This document shows positions 1-7,398 of a stretch of 15,470 nt of DNA, piece after piece; positions within the stretch are counted from its first letter, which is position 1; each line of letters begins with the position of its first letter. Below the pieces are notes generated by a model. The model was given only the letters and a program-made list of their open reading frames with translations. It did no database searches and was not told where the DNA came from. The DNA is from CAXDRM01 sp963991775. Its GTDB lineage: Bacteria > Pseudomonadota > Alphaproteobacteria > Rickettsiales > JABIRX01. A program made the position numbers and the translations under genes. The stretch is from assembly GCA_963991775.1 (NCBI GenBank), contig CAXDRM010000028.1:1-15470 (forward strand), in the 5' to 3' direction.

Positions 1-17
1 AAGCTGTACCGAGAGAC

Positions 18-42
18 AAAAAAGGCTGCTCAATATATTGAT
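18..42 (-). repeat. 25-nt stop-codon-proximal motif, copy downstream of the flavoprotein reductase
   Basis: Read on the minus strand it begins ATCAATATATTGAGCAG and ends in a T run, starting 10 nt after the TGA of the reductase gene. It matches 25-nt segments just after three plus-strand genes (at 11234, 12717 and 15317) and two copies in the tandem repeat. Bases 7-16 beyond it (TACCGAGAGA) match the REP-like fragments at 7232 and 11420. Function unknown. Confidence 0.6.
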
Positions 43-52
43 TTTGTTTATA

Positions 53-1069
53 TCAACTAACTCCTTTGGTCGTTGAATATTCAAAATGCAATGGCTTATC
101 CGGAAACACTTTTTTATAAGCTTGGTGGGCAGCAAAAGCTGCTTCACTAAAGCCAGTTAAAATTAATTTTAGCTTACCTGCATAATCAGCAATATCACCA
201 ATCGCATAAACCCCATCTAAATTAGTAGCCATAGTTGCTGGATCAACTGCGATATGCTTTTTATCAATATTTAAGCCCCAATCAGCGATCGGACCAAGCT
301 CCATACTTAAACCATAAAATGGTAATAAATAATCTGCTTCTAAAGCTTTGCTATTGCCATCAAGATCTTTAACTACAACTTCTTGTAATTTACCTTGCTC
401 ACCATTTAAACCAGCTAATTGATAAGGAACTACTAACTCAACCTCACCTTTTTCTGCTAAAATATTTAGTTTTTCAACCGAATTTGGCGCCGCTCTAAAT
501 TTAGCACGACGATGTACTAAATAAACTTTACTAGCAACTCCAGCAAGTGATAATACCCAATCAATCGCTGAATCACCGCCGCCCGCAATCACCACATTTT
601 TATCCTTATAATCAGAGATTTTATTTACTAAATATTTTACTGAACCTCTAGCTTCATATGCTTCAAGATTTTCTAGTGGTGGACGATTAGGACCAAAAGC
701 GCCACAACCTGCTGCAATGATAATTGCTTTCGCTTTAATTAATTTATTTTGGCTAGTTGCAACTAAAAAATCATCCCCCTCTTTAGCAAATTTTACTACT
801 TGATTATCAAGATGAAACTCTGCGCCAAAAGGCTTTATTTGCTCTTCAAGCTTAGTGATTAAATCTGCTCCGGTAATTTGTGGATAGGCTGGAATATCAT
901 AAATTGGTTTTTCTGGATAAAGCGCTGTACATTGCCCACCAATAAAATCCAAAGTATCAACCACATGACATTTCATATTAAGCATGCCTGCTTCAAATAC
1001 GGCAAAAAGCCCTACCGGACCGGCACCAATTACTACAATATCTGTTTCAAATTCTTGCTGTGCTGACAT
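53..1069 (-). CDS. Ferredoxin--NADP(+) reductase, thioredoxin-reductase-like (type 2)
   Basis: A soluble FAD enzyme that probably moves electrons between NADPH and ferredoxin or flavodoxin in the cytoplasm. The 338 residues show an N-terminal FAD dinucleotide fold (VVIGAGPVG, 12-20), a central NADPH fold (AGGGDSAID, 162-170, followed by HRR at 186-188) and a C-terminal FAD motif (AIGDIADY, 289-296). The CxxC redox pair of true thioredoxin reductases is absent from the NADPH domain, which points to the YumC-like ferredoxin reductase family; the length is normal for it. The ATG start is 8 nt after the ftsK stop, so the two are probably co-transcribed. No Shine-Dalgarno sequence is visible. The electron partner cannot be told from this window. 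Confidence 0.9.
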   Translation of the reverse strand: MSAQQEFETDIVVIGAGPVGLFAVFEAGMLNMKCHVVDTLDFIGGQCTALYPEKPIYDIPAYPQITGADLITKLEEQIKPFGAEFHLDNQVVKFAKEGDDFLVATSQNKLIKAKAIIIAAGCGAFGPNRPPLENLEAYEARGSVKYLVNKISDYKDKNVVIAGGGDSAIDWVLSLAGVASKVYLVHRRAKFRAAPNSVEKLNILAEKGEVELVVPYQLAGLNGEQGKLQEVVVKDLDGNSKALEADYLLPFYGLSMELGPIADWGLNIDKKHIAVDPATMATNLDGVYAIGDIADYAGKLKLILTGFSEAAFAAHQAYKKVFPDKPLHFEYSTTKGVS

Positions 1070-1077
1070 GATTAATA

Positions 1078-3315
1078 TTATTCATTTATTAAAATTTCAC
1101 GCTTACCTGTTGGAGTAGGCGCAGAGACTATACCTTCTTTTTCCATCTCTTCAACAATATTTGCCGCACGATTATAACCAATTTTTAACTGACGCTGAAT
1201 ATAGCTAATTGATACTTTGCGATCTTTCAGCACAATCTTAACTGCAGCCTCATAAAAATCATCCTTATCATCACCACCCGCAGCACCATCAGCCATAAAA
1301 CCATCACCACCCTCTTCGACATTCTCAAACAAATTATTAATATAAACTGGCTCTGCTTGATCTTTTAAAAATTTAACAATTTGCTGCACTTCACCATCAC
1401 TAACAAATGGTCCATGCACACGTGTAATTTTACTACCGCCATACATATAAAGCATATCACCCATACCTAGTAATTGCTCGGCTCCTTGCTCACCTAAAAT
1501 AGTACGTGAATCAATTTTAGAAGTAACATGGAAGCTAATTCTAGTTGGAAAATTTGCTTTAATCACACCAGTAATCACATCTACTGAAGGACGTTGCGTT
1601 GCAATAATTAAATGAATTCCTGCTGCTCTAGCCATTTGTGCCAAACGCTGAATATAGCTTTCAATTTCTTTACCAGCTACTAACATTAAATCAGCCATCT
1701 CATCAACAATCACTACAATATAAGGTAAGGGCTGCATGTCTAACTCAACTTCTTCAAAAATAGGTTTACCAGTTTCTTGATCAAAACCTGTTTGTACCGT
1801 ACGGGTTAGCATTTTTTTAGCTTTGATTGCTTTTTTCATCGTATCATTATAACCGCTAATATTTCTAACCCCTAAAGCTGACATTAAACGATAACGATTT
1901 TCCATTTCTTGTACTACCCAGCGCAGCGCCTGCACTGCTTTTTTAGGCTCGGTTACTACTGGCGATAATAAATGCGGGATACCATCATAAACTGATAGCT
2001 CCAACATTTTAGGATCAATCATAATAAATTTACATTCTGCTGGTGATAATTTATAGATCAGTGAAAGTATCATAGTATTAACCGCTACTGATTTACCTGA
2101 ACCTGTAGTACCTGCTACTAATAAATGTGGCATTTTAGCAAGATCAGCAGTTACTGGCTCACCACCAATAGTTTTACCTAAGGCAAGTGGCAAATTAGCA
2201 TCATTTTTTTGATAATCAGCTGAGGCAAATAATTCACGCAAATAAACTGTCTCGCGATTATCATTAGGTAATTCTACACCTATAGCATTTTGCCCAGAAA
2301 TTACCGATATACGCGCTGAGATAGCACTCATAGAGCGTGCCACATCATCTGCTAAACCAATAATCCGTGAAGATTTAATTCCAGCTGCTGGCTCAAACTC
2401 ATATAAGGTTACTACCGGACCAGGTTTAACTTGTAAGATCTTACCATTAACCCCAAAATCAGCGAAGACATCTTTTAACAAATCAGCATTTTTCTGTAAT
2501 TGCTCTTTGCTAATTTGATTTTTCTTTTTGCTTTCATAAGCACTTAAAAATTCTAAGCTTGGTAAACCATAATCAGTGGTTTTAACTTCAGGAATATTAA
2601 CCTGCTCAATTTTCGCGATTTTCTTTTCTTTTTTAACATAGCTAGTATCAATATCTTTAATCCGTTTTTTAAAGAATTTACGCGCCACAAAATTTTTAGT
2701 GAGCACATAAATTTGCATTGACTTAGCTGGTATCATCAATAATAAGCGCAGTGCAGATTTACCCATATTGCGCACTAATCTTTTGATAATTAACAAAGTA
2801 GCACGCAAAGAAATATTCTGCGCGAAACAAAATAAAATCACAAAAATTGTGAAAGCCAAAACATTAAGCAGATAAAATGAAGGAAGGTGATTTAATTGCT
2901 CATTTAAATAATAACCTAATAAGCCACCATAAGTAACAAATTGCCAAGAAGAAAGCGGCGGAAAGTTACTTAACACCAAGCAAAAACACAATAAAGAAAC
3001 CATGAAAGCTAAGCTGCGCAAGGTTAGATATTCAGGCAAAGTTTTTTTAAAACATAACATTGTTAAATTGGCAAAAAATGCAATGATCAGCAAATTAGCT
3101 AAGCCAAAAATCTTCAGTAAAAAACCTGAAAGATATGCGCCAACAATGCCAGCTTTATTGGTTACTAAAGCGCTAGTTGCCGAATCAAAAGAAGGATCAA
3201 GCGGATGATGCGTAATTAAGGCTAAACTAAGAAAACCGGTAAAACCTAAAAAGAAAAATCCGAATATTTCAAAAAATCTCGAGAGCCAAAAATTTTTAAG
3301 TGATTTTTCTTTCAT
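1078..3315 (-). CDS. ftsK: DNA translocase FtsK (short form)
   Basis: A membrane-anchored ATPase that pumps DNA through the closing septum and helps resolve chromosome dimers. Of the 745 residues, the N-terminus holds about four membrane helices (roughly 18-36, 56-88, 101-119, 146-168). A short charged linker follows (about 210-275), then the motor: Walker A GTTGSGKS at 402-409 and Walker B IVVIVDEMADLM at 533-544. The C-terminal gamma winged helix (about 685-745) includes SYIQRQLKIGYNRAANIVEE, the part that reads KOPS-type DNA sites. The linker is much shorter than in E. coli FtsK (about 1,300 residues), as in many small alphaproteobacterial genomes. An acidic, glycine-rich stretch (665-687) separates motor and gamma domain. 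The gene is divergent from mgtE and probably heads a two-gene unit. Confidence 0.96.
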   Translation of the reverse strand: MKEKSLKNFWLSRFFEIFGFFFLGFTGFLSLALITHHPLDPSFDSATSALVTNKAGIVGAYLSGFLLKIFGLANLLIIAFFANLTMLCFKKTLPEYLTLRSLAFMVSLLCFCLVLSNFPPLSSWQFVTYGGLLGYYLNEQLNHLPSFYLLNVLAFTIFVILFCFAQNISLRATLLIIKRLVRNMGKSALRLLLMIPAKSMQIYVLTKNFVARKFFKKRIKDIDTSYVKKEKKIAKIEQVNIPEVKTTDYGLPSLEFLSAYESKKKNQISKEQLQKNADLLKDVFADFGVNGKILQVKPGPVVTLYEFEPAAGIKSSRIIGLADDVARSMSAISARISVISGQNAIGVELPNDNRETVYLRELFASADYQKNDANLPLALGKTIGGEPVTADLAKMPHLLVAGTTGSGKSVAVNTMILSLIYKLSPAECKFIMIDPKMLELSVYDGIPHLLSPVVTEPKKAVQALRWVVQEMENRYRLMSALGVRNISGYNDTMKKAIKAKKMLTRTVQTGFDQETGKPIFEEVELDMQPLPYIVVIVDEMADLMLVAGKEIESYIQRLAQMARAAGIHLIIATQRPSVDVITGVIKANFPTRISFHVTSKIDSRTILGEQGAEQLLGMGDMLYMYGGSKITRVHGPFVSDGEVQQIVKFLKDQAEPVYINNLFENVEEGGDGFMADGAAGGDDKDDFYEAAVKIVLKDRKVSISYIQRQLKIGYNRAANIVEEMEKEGIVSAPTPTGKREILINE

Positions 3316-3405
3316 CTAAAAAATAAACTAATACTATTTAAGTGCTTTGGAACATAACATAATATAATAAATTTTCTAGCTCAGAAAAAAAATAAAACAA
3401 GCTAA
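3316..3405. promoter_or_regulatory. Divergent ftsK / mgtE promoter region
   Basis: This 90-bp AT-rich spacer must hold promoters for both directions. On the plus strand a perfect TATAAT lies at 3363-3368, about 37 nt before the mgtE ATG. I see no convincing -35 at the usual distance. The minus strand has AT-rich -10-like sequence in the same place but nothing distinctive. Only the TATAAT box is directly visible. Confidence 0.4.
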
Positions 3406-4773
3406 ATGAAATTCAGCAAGCAAAATTTTGACCAAGATAATAACCACCTGATGCAAGAGTTTGAATTTGCTTTAGAAAATTCGGATAAAAAAGCTCTACT
3501 CAAAAGCTTAGAACAAATTAATGTTGCAGATTTAGCCTTAGTGTTAAGTGATTATCGTGACGATAAAAAAGCTAAATTTAGCAAATTAGTCGCAAATAAT
3601 TTTCCACCTGAATTATTTTTAAAATTTAATGATGCAGTTTGTGAAGAATTTTTACTACTTGCTGGCAAGAAAAAAGCTGCAACTTTACTAAGTAAATTAG
3701 AAGTAGCAGAAATCATCGCTATACTTGATGAATTGCCTGAAGATTTTAAAGCAGAAATCTTTGGCTCATTTTCTAAAACTCTGCAAAAAGAATTAGCCAC
3801 TGGTTTTAATTATCCAAGTGACAGCGTTGGTAGATTATTACATCGTAATTTTTTATCCGTGCCTGCTCATTGGAGCCTTGCTCAAGTTAATAAATATTGT
3901 TTCAAAAATAAAAAATTACTCGATGATAATTTTTACGGAGTATTTGTCATTGATCATCTCTATCGCCCAATTGGCATTGTGACTACCCAACAATTAGTAC
4001 TGAGCCCACATGATACTAAAATAAAAGATGTGATGCATAGTGAGATTGGTATTTTCCATCATTTAGCTAGTAAAGATGATGTAGCGATTTTATTCCAAAA
4101 ATATGATCTTACTTTTGCTCCAATCGTAAATAATGATGGTCGTATTATTGGCTTTATTACTATTGATGATGTTTTAGATGTAGTTGATGCCGCAGCTGAA
4201 GAAGATATACTTTATCTAGGTGGTATTTATGAGTCAGATATTTTCACTAAATTTAGCAAAACTTTAAAACAAAGATTGCCTTGGCTAATTCTTAATTTAA
4301 TGACCGCAATTCTTGCCTCAATCGTGATTAGCTTTTTTGATGATACCATTGAAAGCTTAGTAGCTTTAGCAGTGTTAATGCCAATTATTGCCTCAATGGG
4401 CGGCAATGCTGGAACCCAAACTGTTACAGTAGCAGTCCGTGCTCTGGCCACACAAGAGCTTAATAAATTAAATACTAGCAAAATTATTCTTAAAGAGACT
4501 CTAATCGGTTTTTGTAATGGCGTATTTTTTGCCCTACTTTGCTTTGCAGCGCTATTTTTGATTTATGACAATTATACTTTGGCCATGCTGTTTGCGATTG
4601 CTAATATTATCACTTTGACCATTGCTGGCTTTTCAGGTGCTGCTATACCTATTATTTTAAATAAGTTAAAAGCCGATCCAGCAATTAGCTCTGGCGTGAT
4701 TCTGACCACTATTACTGATGTAATTGCATTTCTTGCCTTTCTTGGTTTAGCCACAATATTTATTGCCGCATAA
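3406..4773 (+). CDS. mgtE: Magnesium transporter MgtE
   Basis: An inner-membrane Mg2+ channel gated by cytosolic Mg2+. The 455 residues have the full family order: a helical MgtE_N domain (about 15-135), two CBS domains (about 145-200 and 207-262), a connecting helix, and five membrane helices (about 290-455). The pore signature is clear at 325-337 (MPIIASMGGNAGT). The TM5 motif TTITDVIAF (434-442) keeps the aspartate (D438) that corresponds to the pore ion-binding residue. Acidic residues in the N and CBS domains (for example 108-113, 254-266) fit Mg2+ sensing. It is the first gene of a run with mreD and mrdA; its TAA shares one base with the mreD ATG. The start has no Shine-Dalgarno sequence. 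Confidence 0.96.
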   Translation: MKFSKQNFDQDNNHLMQEFEFALENSDKKALLKSLEQINVADLALVLSDYRDDKKAKFSKLVANNFPPELFLKFNDAVCEEFLLLAGKKKAATLLSKLEVAEIIAILDELPEDFKAEIFGSFSKTLQKELATGFNYPSDSVGRLLHRNFLSVPAHWSLAQVNKYCFKNKKLLDDNFYGVFVIDHLYRPIGIVTTQQLVLSPHDTKIKDVMHSEIGIFHHLASKDDVAILFQKYDLTFAPIVNNDGRIIGFITIDDVLDVVDAAAEEDILYLGGIYESDIFTKFSKTLKQRLPWLILNLMTAILASIVISFFDDTIESLVALAVLMPIIASMGGNAGTQTVTVAVRALATQELNKLNTSKIILKETLIGFCNGVFFALLCFAALFLIYDNYTLAMLFAIANIITLTIAGFSGAAIPIILNKLKADPAISSGVILTTITDVIAFLAFLGLATIFIAA

Positions 4774-5279
4774 TGCCTGCTAAAATTTCTTACCCATTAT
4801 TTTACGCGCTAGCAACATTATTTTTAATGATTCCTTATGTGCCTTTTTCTTTTTCAGAATTAGGTAGATTTTTCCCAGAATTTATTAGCCCCTTCATTTT
4901 CTTTTTTTATGTGTATTTTAAAGATAGGCCTAATTATTTCTTTATCTTTATCATCGCCATCATTATTGACGCGCTGCATAATATGTTGATTGGTACTACG
5001 ACTGTAACCTGCTTTTTAAGCTTACTGCTTTTTCATTATCAAAGAAAATTATTCTATTTCAAAGAATTCACTGAGATCTGGATTTCCTTCAGCTTTTTTA
5101 CTATGCAATTTACTGTTGTTAATTTACTGATCATTAATTCTGCCAATGATTTACCTATTGATTTAGGCCTGGTACTATTTAAATTGCTTGGCACAATCTT
5201 GCTATATCCCTTACTACACAATCTGCTGTTATTTTTGGCAGCATTGCTCAAACCAACTATATCTAGTGAGCAAAAATGA
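4773..5279 (+). CDS. mreD: Rod shape-determining protein MreD
   Basis: A small integral membrane protein of the elongasome, which links cytoskeletal MreB/MreC to lateral peptidoglycan synthesis. Its 168 residues are nearly all hydrophobic, with about five membrane helices (roughly 8-25, 36-50, 54-75, 105-122, 132-158). The most family-like part is IIDALHNMLIG (64-74), matching the D-a-L...G signature of MreD. MreD is poorly conserved, so position carries weight: it overlaps the downstream PBP2 gene by 4 nt (ATGA), a classic mreD-mrdA arrangement. The ATG overlaps the mgtE stop (TAATG), which suggests translational coupling. mreB, mreC and rodA are not in the window. Confidence 0.85.
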   Translation: MPAKISYPLFYALATLFLMIPYVPFSFSELGRFFPEFISPFIFFFYVYFKDRPNYFFIFIIAIIIDALHNMLIGTTTVTCFLSLLLFHYQRKLFYFKEFTEIWISFSFFTMQFTVVNLLIINSANDLPIDLGLVLFKLLGTILLYPLLHNLLLFLAALLKPTISSEQK

Positions 5280-7084
5280 TCGTTAATGATTCTGATAAAA
5301 ATAAAATTTTTAGTAGAAGAGTTTTTGTTTTAGTTTTTGTTAAAGCATTCTTTATTGCTTGCCTAGTTTTTAGATTAATTTATCTGCAAATTTTTAAGCA
5401 TGGTAAATATAACACTCTCTCAGCCAGCAACAGGATTAAAAGCTTTATCATTCCCCCACTGCGCGGCAAAATCATGGACCGTAAAGGTGATATCCTAGCC
5501 AGCAATAGCGAATATTACCGTATTCTATTTAATCCAGAGGCACAGGTTTCTATTCAAGATACTATCAAAAAACTTAGTAAATTAATTAAAGAGCCAACCA
5601 GTAAATTTATTTATGACTCCTCAAAAAATATTCGTAAATCCACTAATGGTTATATCTTACTTTATGATGATTTAAGCTGGGCACAAGTAGCAAAAATCGA
5701 AGTACATACTCCAGAATTGCCTGGTGTTTACATTGAAACTGCGCAGCGCAGATTTTATCCACATGGTGCAACTACCGCTAATTTTTTAGGTTATGTAGCA
5801 GCGGTAAGCGAAAAAGAAATCAAGCAGACTGATAATAATCTATTGAGCCATCCTGATTTTAAAATCGGAAAAATGGGTATTGAAAAAAAATATGAAGAAC
5901 ATTTACGCGGCAAGGCTGGTCTTAGCCATTTAGAAGTTGATGCTTATGGTTTTGGTGTAAGAAATGTCGATCTTACCTCTTCACTTAAAAGCACTGCTGG
6001 TGCAAATCTAGAATTAGCTATTGATATTTCTTTGCAAAAATTTTGTCATGATTTAGTCAAAGAGCAAAGAGCTTCTGTGGTGATGCTTGATATTCAAACT
6101 GGTGAGATCTTAACTTTAATTTCACAACCTAGTTTTGATTCAAATTTATTTGTGGCAGGTATCCCACAAAATAAATGGCATGAATTAATTTCTGATCCTG
6201 GTAAGCCTATGACTAACAAGGCTATTTCTAATGTATATCCGCCAGGCTCAACCTTTAAAAATATTACTGCCCTCGCTGCTTTAGAAGATGGTTTTAATCC
6301 TAAAAAGAAAATTACCTGCAAGGGTAAAACTAGATTAGGCCGACGTATTTTCCATTGTTGGCGCAAAGAGGGTCATGGCACCCTTGATCTGGTTGATGCA
6401 CTTAAGCAATCTTGTAATGTGTATTTTTATCATGTCGCCAAAGAAGTTGGTATTGCCAAAATTGTTGCAACTGCGCGCAAATTAGGTTTGGGCTCAATTA
6501 CTAATATCGAGCTTAATAATGAGAAAGCTGGTCACTTACCGACTATGGCCTGGAAGAAAAAAATCTTTAATATTCCTTGGGTAACTGGTGACACTTATAA
6601 TAGTGGTATTGGTCAGGGCTTTTTAGAAACTACACCTTTGCAGCTAGCAGTAATGACCGCCAGAATTGCTAGCGGTAAAGAAGTATCTCCAACTATTTTA
6701 AAGAAGGCTGCAGCAAGTAATTTTCCTGAATTAGATTTTGCACCAGAAAATCTCACCATCATTAGAAAAGCCCTATTTAAAGCCGTTAATGAAAAACGTG
6801 GTACAGCTTATTATCGCCGCATTGCCAATAAAAAATTTGCTATGGCCGGTAAGACTGGTACGGCACAAGTAGTGTCAGTAAACCATGATAAAGAGGATTT
6901 TGACAAATTAGATATTAAAGAAAGAAATCATGGTTTATTCGTAGGTTACGCCCCTTTTGACAAACCTAGATATGCAGTTTCTGTAGTGGTTGAACATGGT
7001 GGTTCTGGTTCTACTTCGGCTGCGCCTATTGCGCGTGATTTGCTATATTTTGCCCAAAAACAAGAAATAAAAAATAAGACTTAA
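5276..7084 (+). CDS. mrdA: Penicillin-binding protein 2 (MrdA), elongasome transpeptidase
   Basis: A class B PBP that cross-links peptidoglycan during cell elongation, acting in the periplasm from a single N-terminal anchor (about 16-38). Of 602 residues, the dimerisation/pedestal domain spans about 55-235 and includes RGKIMDRKGDILASN (63-77). The transpeptidase domain follows with all three active-site motifs: SxxK as S325-T-F-K328 in YPPGSTFKN, SxN as S379-C-N381, and KTG at 526-528 in AGKTGTAQV. Length is typical of MrdA. It overlaps mreD by 4 nt and is probably the last gene of the mgtE-mreD-mrdA unit, since a repeat-rich spacer follows. A complete active site argues for a working wall-synthesis system. 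Confidence 0.95.
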   Translation: MIVNDSDKNKIFSRRVFVLVFVKAFFIACLVFRLIYLQIFKHGKYNTLSASNRIKSFIIPPLRGKIMDRKGDILASNSEYYRILFNPEAQVSIQDTIKKLSKLIKEPTSKFIYDSSKNIRKSTNGYILLYDDLSWAQVAKIEVHTPELPGVYIETAQRRFYPHGATTANFLGYVAAVSEKEIKQTDNNLLSHPDFKIGKMGIEKKYEEHLRGKAGLSHLEVDAYGFGVRNVDLTSSLKSTAGANLELAIDISLQKFCHDLVKEQRASVVMLDIQTGEILTLISQPSFDSNLFVAGIPQNKWHELISDPGKPMTNKAISNVYPPGSTFKNITALAALEDGFNPKKKITCKGKTRLGRRIFHCWRKEGHGTLDLVDALKQSCNVYFYHVAKEVGIAKIVATARKLGLGSITNIELNNEKAGHLPTMAWKKKIFNIPWVTGDTYNSGIGQGFLETTPLQLAVMTARIASGKEVSPTILKKAAASNFPELDFAPENLTIIRKALFKAVNEKRGTAYYRRIANKKFAMAGKTGTAQVVSVNHDKEDFDKLDIKERNHGLFVGYAPFDKPRYAVSVVVEHGGSGSTSAAPIARDLLYFAQKQEIKNKT

Positions 7085-7104
7085 TAAAAATCAGATCTCT
7101 TGGC

Positions 7105-7195
7105 GAAGCTAACGCTTCTACTCAGCACAGCGCTCAGGAACCTAAATTCTTCAAACCGGTTCTCGAGCGCTGTGCTGAGTAGAAGCTTTAGCTTC
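7105..7195. repeat. Large inverted repeat, 31-bp arms
   Basis: The arms at 7105-7135 and 7165-7195 are complementary at 30 of 31 positions, around a 29-nt loop. Each arm also contains a smaller self-complementary end (GAAGCTAACGCTTC and its partner). The loop carries CTCAGGAACCTAAA (from 7133), the reverse of the CTTAGG...CTGAG motif seen in other spacers. It starts 20 nt after the mrdA stop. No T run follows, so it is better read as a REP-like palindrome than as a terminator, though it could shield the mRNA 3' end. Confidence 0.8.
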
Positions 7196-7208
7196 ATATC
7201 GAAGTATG

Positions 7209-7233
7209 ATTTTGCACTTGTTGCAAAATTTTA
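7209..7233 (+). terminator. Weak terminator-like hairpin after mrdA
   Basis: ATTTTGC (7209-7215) and GCAAAAT (7223-7229) pair perfectly around a 7-nt loop, and the right arm runs into a short T stretch. The stem is AT-rich and short, so this is only a possible intrinsic terminator for the mgtE-mreD-mrdA unit. Confidence 0.3.
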
Positions 7234-7322
7234 CCGAGAGATCCTTTAGCAACTAATTCTTCTACCTTACCGGGCCTTTCGGTACAACGCTCATTTCATT
7301 CGCGCCACTCAAGGACCTAAAG
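7232..7322. repeat. REP-like palindromic fragment before maeB
   Basis: TACCGA at 7232-7237 pairs with TCGGTA at 7279-7284. TACCGAGAGATCCTTTAG (7232-7249) closely matches 11420-11437. CTCAAGGACCTAAAG (7308-7322) is the reverse of the CTTAGG...CTGAG motif. With the inverted repeat at 7105, these account for most of the 314-bp spacer 7085-7398; no gene is seen in it. Confidence 0.55.
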
Positions 7323-7339
7323 TATTAATCATTTTTAAA

Positions 7340-7367
7340 TTTACTTCTGCTGCTCCTAGTGTATAGT
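7340..7367 (+). promoter_or_regulatory. Candidate sigma-70 promoter for maeB
   Basis: A -35-like TTTACT (7340-7345) and a -10-like TATAGT (7362-7367) are separated by 16 nt, placing transcription start about 25 nt before the maeB ATG at 7399. It lies just beyond the repeat block. Judged by pattern only. Confidence 0.45.
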
Positions 7368-7398
7368 GAATTTCCCAATTTTTTGTAGTAAATAAGAT

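Noticed and set aside
53..1069. Thioredoxin reductase identity for the flavoprotein
   Set aside because: Fold and motifs are similar, but the CxxC active-site pair is absent from the NADPH domain.
3002..3208. 68-residue plus-strand open frame antisense to ftsK
   Set aside because: It lies fully inside the FtsK membrane region on the other strand, has no recognisable motif, and the FtsK frame is clearly the real one.
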